Shown here piece by piece: positions 58,797-64,000 of a stretch of 64,000 bases of DNA. Origin of the DNA: Actinoplanes derwentensis (GTDB lineage: Bacteria > Actinomycetota > Actinomycetes > Mycobacteriales > Micromonosporaceae). Both the position numbers and the translations under genes were made by a program. Each line of letters opens with the position of its first letter. The stretch's first letter is position 1. The DNA lies in assembly GCF_900104725.1 (NCBI RefSeq), contig NZ_LT629758.1:1178001-1242000 (forward strand). The letters are read 5' to 3'. The notes beneath the pieces were generated by a model. It made no database searches. It saw only the letters and a list, made by a program, of their open reading frames with translations, and was not told where the DNA came from.

Positions 58797-59483
58797 TCAG
58801 TCCGGCGGTTGCTGGTTCGACCGCCCGTAGTGCTCGCCGCCGCGGGCCTGCGATCGGTCGCTGCGCGCAGCAGAAGCGTTCGAAGGCGGAGGTCGCGCTG
58901 TCGTGCATCGGGGTGCGGGCCATGCCGGGGTGGGTGAGCAGGCTGCGGATCGTCGTCGTTCTCGGCCGGACATGATCTGGTGCCGCAGGGCGAGGATCTC
59001 GGTTTCCTGGCCGGCAGCGAATTCGTCGAGTAGCCCGGCCACGGCTGCGAAGACGAGCGCCGCCAGGGCCCGCCGCGCGGTGCCCGCATCGGCGCCGGGC
59101 ATCGCGCGTGCTGCCGCGTGGAACCCGCCGAAGCGCTCGCGGACGGCGTGGCCGATCACCGGGTCGGCAGCCGCGGCGCAGCCGTGCAGGAGCATGGCGC
59201 TCAGCTCAGGGCTCGTGGCGGCGCCGGGCCCGCCGAACTCCGGTGCGGCTTCGATCCGGTCGGCGGCGTCGTGGAAAGCGGCGAGGAAGAGCCGGCGTTT
59301 GCCGCCGAACATCCGGGTCACGTACGGCGTGGAGATGCCGGCCAGGTCCGCCACCCGGTCGACCGAGGTGCCCGCGTACCCGCCTGTCGCGAAGGCGGTG
59401 ACGGCGACTCCGGTCACCTGATGGCGGCGCTCGTGGGCGGAGAGCCGGACGGGTCGATCCTCTCCGTCCCGGCGCGGCGTCAC
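58797..59483 (-). CDS. TetR-family regulator with abnormal C-terminus
   Basis: 228 residues from GTG 59483, overlapping the permease stop by 4 bp (GTGA). HTH: VTGVAVTAFATGGYAGTSVD and RVADLAGISTPYVTRMFGGK. The ligand domain runs normally to AAVAGLLDEFAAG; from there the frame reads QETEILALRHQIMSGRERR and an Arg/Ser/Pro-rich tail unlike TetR proteins. The EILALRHQ segment resembles part of IS3/IS481-type transposases, so the end of the gene may have been replaced by a mobile-element scar. Probably represses the permease gene. Confidence 0.8.
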   Translation of the reverse strand: MTPRRDGEDRPVRLSAHERRHQVTGVAVTAFATGGYAGTSVDRVADLAGISTPYVTRMFGGKRRLFLAAFHDAADRIEAAPEFGGPGAATSPELSAMLLHGCAAAADPVIGHAVRERFGGFHAAARAMPGADAGTARRALAALVFAAVAGLLDEFAAGQETEILALRHQIMSGRERRRSAACSPTPAWPAPRCTTARPPPSNASAARSDRSQARGGEHYGRSNQQPPD

Positions 59484-60760
59484 GTCTGCGGTACGGGAAC
59501 GGGGGCCGGAGCATCGGCCGGTGTCGAGGGGAGGGGATGCCGGGTCAGGCGCGGGTTGCGGTCGTACAGCCAGGCGGCGAGCAGGCCGAGGGCAGCGCCG
59601 GCCGCGGCACCGATGCCCAGCCGGATCCACGCGTGGCTGAGGCCCGCCGCACCGCGCGCGTCGAAGAACAGGATGGCGCGGACGCCGTCGAGGACCGGGT
59701 TCATGGCGGTCACCGTGTTGAGCGATCGCAGCCAGCCGGGGAGAGCCTCCACCGGGACGGTGGGGCCGGAGGCCAGGGAGAGCGCCACGAAGAAGAAGGT
59801 GTTGATGAGCGCTCCCGGGCTGCCGAACGCGGCGAAGACGGACAGCGTGCCGACGCCGACGGCGATGATGGTGGCGGTGAGCAGCAGCCACAGTTCGACA
59901 GGGTGGCTGACCGGAACGCCGATCACCGTCGTGGCGACGAGTTGGAGCAGGGCGGCGGCGACGGGGGCGACCCCGGTGAGGACCGCGAACTTGGCGAGCA
60001 GCGTCGTGACCCGGCCCGCCCACTGGTACGGGCGGCGGCTGGTCAGCGGCCCGAGTTCGCTGGGCGCGAAGCCGATCGCGGCGTCCAGCGACGGGTGGAT
60101 CGTCGACGCACCGATGAAGCCGATCAGGATCGCGACCAGGGCCAGGTAGAACGGGGTCAGGCCGTACCCGGACTCAGCCGGCAGTGGCTGGTCCGGCATG
60201 GTCGACACGGTGAACGGCTCCTGGAGGACCAGGGACTGCGCGGGGGTGAGCCCGGTGCCGGCGGCGGCGCGCAGGCGGTCGCCGAGGGTGCGCTGGGCGG
60301 CGGCGAGGACGGGGCCGAGGTTGCCGCTGACCAGGCCGACCGCGAGACTGCCCTCGCCGGCATTGGTCCGCACGGTGACCACCGGCCGCACGATCGCGTC
60401 GTTGCTGGTCAGGCTGGACAGCGAGCGCTCGAAGTCGGCGGGGATGACCACGGCTCCGTAGATCTCGTCGTCGGCGAATCGGGCGGACATCTCGGTGGCC
60501 GTCATGGTGGTCACGTCGATTTTGTCCGGGTCGGCGCCGGTGCGGATGCCTTCGGCGAGAGCCTCGGCGGCGCCGCTTGTGCCGCCTGGCTCCTGGGGGG
60601 TGAGCACGAGGCCTACCGGCAGGTTCCGCAAGTGTGCCTGCGGGTCCGCGATGCCGCTCAGATAACAGGCCGGAAGGGCAATGCTCAGCAACACGATCAT
60701 GATGACCGGAATTCGCCATAGGCGCGGATTGCGGAAGTGGTGAAGTTGCATCTTTGTCAC
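59480..60760 (-). CDS. YhgE/Pip-like (DUF3533) membrane permease
   Basis: 426 residues from a GTG at 60760. One N-terminal helix (WRIPVIMIVLLSIALPACYL), a large extracytoplasmic domain (residues about 40-200, with MTATEMSARFADDEIYGAVV and VIPADFERSLSSL), then five helices (FYLALVAILIGFIGASTI...). This is the layout of YhgE/Pip and ABC-2-like export permeases. It acts in the membrane, the exported molecule is unknown, and no ATPase gene is adjacent. Coupled to the TetR gene downstream and divergent from a second TetR gene. Confidence 0.88.
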   Translation of the reverse strand: MTKMQLHHFRNPRLWRIPVIMIVLLSIALPACYLSGIADPQAHLRNLPVGLVLTPQEPGGTSGAAEALAEGIRTGADPDKIDVTTMTATEMSARFADDEIYGAVVIPADFERSLSSLTSNDAIVRPVVTVRTNAGEGSLAVGLVSGNLGPVLAAAQRTLGDRLRAAAGTGLTPAQSLVLQEPFTVSTMPDQPLPAESGYGLTPFYLALVAILIGFIGASTIHPSLDAAIGFAPSELGPLTSRRPYQWAGRVTTLLAKFAVLTGVAPVAAALLQLVATTVIGVPVSHPVELWLLLTATIIAVGVGTLSVFAAFGSPGALINTFFFVALSLASGPTVPVEALPGWLRSLNTVTAMNPVLDGVRAILFFDARGAAGLSHAWIRLGIGAAAGAALGLLAAWLYDRNPRLTRHPLPSTPADAPAPVPVPQT

Positions 60761-60816
60761 CGTTCGTCGAGGCCCCGGAACTGACGGGGCCGTTCAACGA
60801 GATTTATACCGCCATA

Positions 60817-60869
60817 GGTAAACGGATGTAAACCGATGCGCGCGACATCACAGTAAACGCGTGTAAAGT
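60817..60869. promoter_or_regulatory. two direct 18-bp operators in the divergent tetR/permease promoter
   Basis: GGTAAACGGATGTAAACC (60817-60834) and AGTAAACGCGTGTAAAGT (60852-60869) differ at 5 positions and are 35 bp apart. The second contains TAAAGT (60864-60869), the -10 box 6 nt before the GTG at 60876. Confidence 0.65.
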
Positions 60870-60875
60870 GTCGAC

Positions 60876-61451
60876 GTGACGAGAACCCAGAACACCCGGG
60901 GGCAGGGCGCACGACTGCGCGGCGAGTTGGTGGAGGCGGCCTTCACCGTGCTCGATGAGCAAGGACTGGCTGGTGTGACCCTGCGTGCCGTGGCGCGCGC
61001 CGCCGGGATCACCGCGCCCGCCGTCTACCGGCACTTCGCCGACCTGCCCGAGCTGCTGGCCGAGCTGCGGCGGGGCACCTTCGCGGAGGTCATCCGGGTC
61101 ACCGCCGCGGCCGAGGAGGGTCAACCCGAACCGGCCGGCCGGCTGCTGGCCCGAGCCCGTGCCTACGTGGAGCTGGGTCTCGCCCGGCCGGCTCGGTACG
61201 CGTTGATCTTCACGAACGTTCCCGGTTCTGACCTGATGGCCGGCACGGCCCTGGACGAGATGGTGGAGTTGATCGCCGCCTGTGCCCGCGACGGCTCCTC
61301 GGCCGCCACGGATCCGCGTACCGACGCGATCCATCTGCTGGCCGCCCTGCACGGCATCGTCGGGACGAGACTCTCCGCGCCCGGCCTGCCCTGGCCGTCG
61401 CTTGAGCGGACGGTCACCGAGGTCACGACCCGCCTGACACTGCTGCGCTGA
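60876..61451 (+). CDS. TetR-family regulator
   Basis: 191 residues from GTG 60876, with the TAAAGT box 6 nt upstream (leaderless). HTH: LRGELVEAAFTVLDEQGLAG and VTLRAVARAAGITAPAVYRHF, followed by a TetR_C_13-like ligand domain ending VTEVTTRLTLL. The operator overlaps its own promoter, so it is autoregulated and likely represses the divergent permease/tetR operon. Confidence 0.93.
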   Translation: MTRTQNTRGQGARLRGELVEAAFTVLDEQGLAGVTLRAVARAAGITAPAVYRHFADLPELLAELRRGTFAEVIRVTAAAEEGQPEPAGRLLARARAYVELGLARPARYALIFTNVPGSDLMAGTALDEMVELIAACARDGSSAATDPRTDAIHLLAALHGIVGTRLSAPGLPWPSLERTVTEVTTRLTLLR

Positions 61452-61610
61452 CGCGAATCGGCGCCGAGGGTGTCACGGTGGGCAGATGGATCGGCGCAGG
61501 TGTGCGCCGGTGAAATGCACCTGAGGGGAATCCGGCCGATACGAATCCGCACCGGTGGGCGATCGCGTCACGGCCCGCCCCTCCGGGTCCTCCGGGACTC
61601 GGTTCAGTCC

Positions 61611-62144
61611 TCAGGGTTCGGTCCGGTCGCGGGAGCGGGCGTAGTGGCGGGCCGCTCGGGCCCGGTTGCCGCACCCGGGTGAGCACCACTCGCGGCGGGG
61701 TGCGTCGCGCACGAAGTGCAGGACACACCCCGGGCCCGGACAGGCTCGCAGATCATCGCGGGCCGTGCTGGTGAACAGAGCGATCGTCGCGTCGGCCACG
61801 GTGGACAGGGCGGCGGCGAGCGGCGTGCCGGTGGTGTGTGCGACGGCGTGCGGTTGCGGACTCCAGTGCAGCTCACGCCATCGCGGGGTGGATCGTGCGA
61901 ACGTGTTGACGACAGTGATGTCAACACGTTCGGGATCGCGGCCATGAGCGACCGCGTGGGCGATCGCGCGAACGGCGTCACGCAACTCACGTGCCTGGAT
62001 CAGGTCATCCGCAGTCACCTCGGCGGGCAGCCCGTTGCGCTGGAGCCAATCGGCCAGTTCAGCCGTGGTCGTCAGCCCGTCCCGAACGCGGCCACGCACC
62101 GCATGAAGGGTGTTGGCGAACTCGATCGGCAGAGGCTCGGGCAT
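61611..62144 (-). CDS. CGNR zinc-finger (ABATE-type) regulator
   Basis: 177 residues from ATG 62144 (MPEPLPIEFANTLHAVRG). The C-terminal zinc finger is complete: CPGPGCVLHFVRDAPRREWC and SPGCGNRARAARHYARS, the CGNR motif. N-terminal ABATE domain (LADWLQRNGLP). TACCGT at 62151-62156 (read on the minus strand) lies 6 nt before the start, so it is probably leaderless. Divergent from the VOC gene across duplicated operators, which it probably binds. Confidence 0.92.
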   Translation of the reverse strand: MPEPLPIEFANTLHAVRGRVRDGLTTTAELADWLQRNGLPAEVTADDLIQARELRDAVRAIAHAVAHGRDPERVDITVVNTFARSTPRWRELHWSPQPHAVAHTTGTPLAAALSTVADATIALFTSTARDDLRACPGPGCVLHFVRDAPRREWCSPGCGNRARAARHYARSRDRTEP

Positions 62145-62227
62145 CTTCTAACGGTACAACGGGCTTGACAGTGTTAGAAAGTCGAGGCATCTTCTAATGG
62201 TCAGAGAAGCCTTCAGTCGTTAGGAAG
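62141..62227. promoter_or_regulatory. duplicated 46-bp operator between the CGNR and VOC genes
   Basis: GGCATCTTCTAA-N22-TTAGAAAGTCG (from 62140) is followed by GGCATCTTCTAA-N22-TTAGGAAGTCG (from 62186), exactly 46 bp apart. Each unit holds an inverted TTCTAA/TTAGRA pair. The first overlaps the CGNR start, the second the ribosome site of the VOC gene. Confidence 0.75.
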
Positions 62228-62231
62228 TCGT

Positions 62232-62666
62232 ATGACCGTCACCGTTGGCCACGTCGGCCTCAACGTCACCGATCTGGCCCGCTCGACCGCCTTCTACCAG
62301 CGGCTGTTCGGGTTCGAGGTGCTCGGCGGCGACGGTCGCTACACGTTCCTGGGGCTCGACGGCACCCTGATGGTCACGCTGTGGCAGCAGAGCAGCGGGG
62401 CGTTCCCCACCGACCGGCCCGGCCTGCACCACCTGGCGTTCCAGGTACCCGGCGTGGAAGACCTCCGCCACGCCGAGTCAGTGTTGCGGGAACTGGGCGT
62501 CGATCCGCTGCACGACGGAATCGTGCCGCACGGTGAGGGCACGGCCTCCGGCGGTCTGTTCTTCACCGACCCGGACGGCATCCGCCTGGAGATCTACACC
62601 CCGGCGATCGACGGAGTAACCGCCACCGCACCCACGCCCGACGCGCCGACCTGCGGATTCTTCTAG
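62232..62666 (+). CDS. VOC-superfamily (glyoxalase/dioxygenase-like) protein
   Basis: 144 residues from ATG 62232 with AGGAAG 4 nt upstream. Two beta-alpha-beta-beta-beta units start with VGHVGLNVTDLARSTAFYQR and with GLHHLAFQVPGVEDLRHAES; TDPDGIRLEIYTP gives the metal Glu. It would be an isomerase, dioxygenase or resistance protein; the divergent CGNR regulator suggests inducible expression by a toxic small molecule. Ends 28 bp before the hairpin repeat. Confidence 0.92.
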   Translation: MTVTVGHVGLNVTDLARSTAFYQRLFGFEVLGGDGRYTFLGLDGTLMVTLWQQSSGAFPTDRPGLHHLAFQVPGVEDLRHAESVLRELGVDPLHDGIVPHGEGTASGGLFFTDPDGIRLEIYTPAIDGVTATAPTPDAPTCGFF

Positions 62667-62693
62667 CATTCGAGACGTTTAGCGCTCCGGGAA

Positions 62694-62736
62694 GTGTGGT
62701 GACTCCGGGTGCGAATCGAACCCGGACTCACCACAC
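62694..62736. repeat. 43-bp dispersed hairpin repeat, copy B
   Basis: GTGTGGTGA (62694-62702) and TCACCACAC (62728-62736) form a 9-bp stem, with an inner CCGGGT/ACCCGG stem. 36 of 43 positions match copy A at 10915-10957. It lies 28 bp past the VOC gene stop. Confidence 0.8.
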
Positions 62737-62809
62737 CGGAATAGCACTCGCGCCCGGACCGCAAAAGCTCTCTCGCGCGGGCGCAGCCATGTTCGACGAC
62801 AGGGGGATC

Positions 62810-63736
62810 ATGTTCCATCCGGGAGAACACGCGCTTCAGGAACGAGCCGGAGTGCACCGGCCGGGGTGGGGATCGGCCGGTGCCGGGTCGGAGATCCCGC
62901 CGGTCGCCGCCGAGTTCCTGGCCCAGCAGCGGCTCGTGGTGATCGCTGCCGCCGATGACACCGGGGCGGTCTGGGCCACCGCGCTCAGCGGGCCACCCGG
63001 TTTCACCCGAGCCCGTGACGAACACACGGTGATCGTCGACCGGCTGCCCGGTCCTCCGCTGGAGGGCTGCTTCGACGCCGAGAACGAACGCGACATCGGC
63101 ATGATCGTGATAGAGCCCGCCCGTCGCCGCCGAATGCGCATCAACGGCAGGGCTCATGTTGACGGTGCCGGTGTTGATGCTGGGCGGCTGGTCGTCAATA
63201 CGAGACAGGTGTATGCCAACTGTCCCAAGTACATTCAGACTCGTACTCCAGCGGCGGTTGATCTTGATGTTGTCGGCGGGGTCACCGGGAGTGGGACGCT
63301 CTCCGACGACCAGCAGCGATGGGTCGACGCCGCCGATACGTTCTTCATCGGTACGCGGGCCGGGGACCTCGGGACCGACGCCTCCCACCGTGGCGGCAAC
63401 CCGGGGTTCACGGTTGCCTCGGCGGGACGGATCACCTGGCCGGAGTATGCCGGCAACGGAATGTTCATGACACTCGGGAACCTGCTGCTGGAACCTCGCT
63501 GTGGCCTGCTGTTCCTGGACTGGGCCGGCGGCCGGGCCCTGCACGTGACCGGTCGAGCCCATATCGACGAATCTCCGTCCCGGGCCGCGGCCGTCCCCGG
63601 TGCTGAACGTCTCGTCGACCTGATGATCGACCGTGTGGTCGAGGTGGAAGGGGGCCTTCCGCAGTCCTGGGACTTCGGCGACTACTTCCGTCACAACCCA
63701 CCGGTCACTCCGTCCGGGTGGACGGCTACCCCCTGA
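62810..63736 (+). CDS. PNPOx-like (pyridoxamine 5'-phosphate oxidase-fold) flavoprotein
   Basis: 308 residues from ATG 62810 with AGGGGG 4 nt upstream (ATG 62789 is also possible). Two split-barrel domains: PPVAAEFLAQQRLVVIAAAD with VWATALSGPPGF, and FFIGTRAGDLGTDASHRGGN with WPEYAGNGMFMTLGNLLLEP. These are duplicated flavin-binding barrels known from actinobacterial proteins. Likely an FMN- or F420-dependent reductase of unknown substrate. Overlaps the convergent phosphotransferase by 46 bp. Confidence 0.85.
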   Translation: MFHPGEHALQERAGVHRPGWGSAGAGSEIPPVAAEFLAQQRLVVIAAADDTGAVWATALSGPPGFTRARDEHTVIVDRLPGPPLEGCFDAENERDIGMIVIEPARRRRMRINGRAHVDGAGVDAGRLVVNTRQVYANCPKYIQTRTPAAVDLDVVGGVTGSGTLSDDQQRWVDAADTFFIGTRAGDLGTDASHRGGNPGFTVASAGRITWPEYAGNGMFMTLGNLLLEPRCGLLFLDWAGGRALHVTGRAHIDESPSRAAAVPGAERLVDLMIDRVVEVEGGLPQSWDFGDYFRHNPPVTPSGWTATP

Positions 63737-64000
63737 GCCGACCCGGCGATCGGCTGGCTCGGGCACGGCGGTCCGCCGGCCTCGGCGGTATCGAACAGCG
63801 CCATCACCTCCTGGAGGCGGGCGCGGGCCCAGTCGTACGACCCGGTGTCGGTGTGGGCTCGGTAGACGGTTTCGATGACCATGATGAGGACCAGGTAGAG
63901 GGTGTAGAGCTTGCGGCGGGACCGGCCGCCGGGGGTGAACTCATGGGAGGCGTCGGGGTGACCGTAACCGCGGATGAAAGCGGTGGCGTCGCCGAACGCC
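63691..64000 (-). CDS. phosphotransferase C-terminal part (cut by window edge)
   Basis: 102 codons seen to the stop at 63691. The visible end reads FIRGYGHPDASHEFTPGGRS, then KLYTLYLVLIMVIETVYRAH and YDWARARLQEVMALF, typical of APH/fructosamine-kinase-like phosphotransferases of actinomycetes. The HGD catalytic loop would be beyond base 64000. A long disordered tail (GGPPCPSQPIAGSAQG) overlaps the convergent gene. Confidence 0.6.
   Translation of the reverse strand, partial: AFGDATAFIRGYGHPDASHEFTPGGRSRRKLYTLYLVLIMVIETVYRAHTDTGSYDWARARLQEVMALFDTAEAGGPPCPSQPIAGSAQGVAVHPDGVTGGL

Overview
The window is a high-GC actinomycete chromosome segment. It most resembles Actinoplanes or another Micromonosporaceae member, judging from the strong GC bias in third codon positions, GTG starts, Tat-exported glycosidases, many sensor kinases, an EfeUOB iron system, and SpoIIE/STAS signalling. 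No rRNA, tRNA, CRISPR array or prophage was seen. One complete IS1182-like insertion sequence and two decayed transposase fragments are present.

Layout. 1-5.6 kb: the N-terminal part of a PucR-type regulator, an esterase, a family-4 glycosyltransferase, and a three-gene operon (XRE/MmyB regulator, isochorismatase-like protein, beta-lactamase-like serine hydrolase). 5.7-13.8 kb: a putative secreted beta-trefoil-like protein, an OmpR-type two-component system facing an orphan TAXI solute-binding lipoprotein, small stress and cell-wall genes, an MBL-fold hydrolase, and a TadG-like protein. 13.8-22.2 kb: a GAF/PAS protein with a HisKA domain but no ATPase domain, divergent from a GH127-RICIN secreted arabinosidase with LacI-type operators between them; then DinB, AraC, a prenyltransferase-fold protein and an APH-type kinase. 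22.3-30.4 kb: an alcohol dehydrogenase, efeB-efeO-efeU behind tandem iron boxes, an M56/BlaI pair, a GGDEF protein and thymidine kinase. 30.5-32.9 kb: an IS1182 element inserted into a decayed tnpB remnant. 32.9-36.3 kb: an ABC transporter with its own NarL-type two-component system. 37.2-41.6 kb: a 1377-residue sensor/response-regulator/SpoIIE/RsbW fusion followed by a STAS anti-anti-sigma factor. 42.4-44.6 kb: a NarL-type kinase, a 72-codon coupled ORF and a response regulator. 44.8-48.0 kb: a P-loop kinase, an MFS exporter with its TetR repressor and AcrR-like operator, and a DHFR-like reductase.

48.1-58.4 kb is a carbohydrate-degradation island: a secreted metzincin-like protein, a second GH127 with a LamG domain, a GH43 enzyme, a very large (alpha/alpha)6-type glycosidase with two C-terminal carbohydrate-binding-like modules, and a convergent cytosolic GH63-like glycosidase. 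The genes are tightly spaced (14 bp, then an ATGA overlap) and look like one operon for arabinose-containing plant polysaccharide.

58.8-64 kb: a TetR regulator coupled to a YhgE/Pip-like export permease, a divergent TetR gene with duplicated 18-bp operators, a CGNR regulator and a VOC protein divergent across a duplicated 46-bp operator, a PNPOx-like flavoprotein and the end of a phosphotransferase.

Recurring themes. At least eight genes have a TANNNT -10 box exactly 6 nt before the start codon, the signature of leaderless mRNAs. Many short tandem repeats (12, 15, 16, 24 and 29 bp) lie in linkers, N-terminal extensions and gene ends. A 43-bp hairpin repeat occurs at both 10.9 kb and 62.7 kb. 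All functions are inferred from reading translated sequence; no database search was run.
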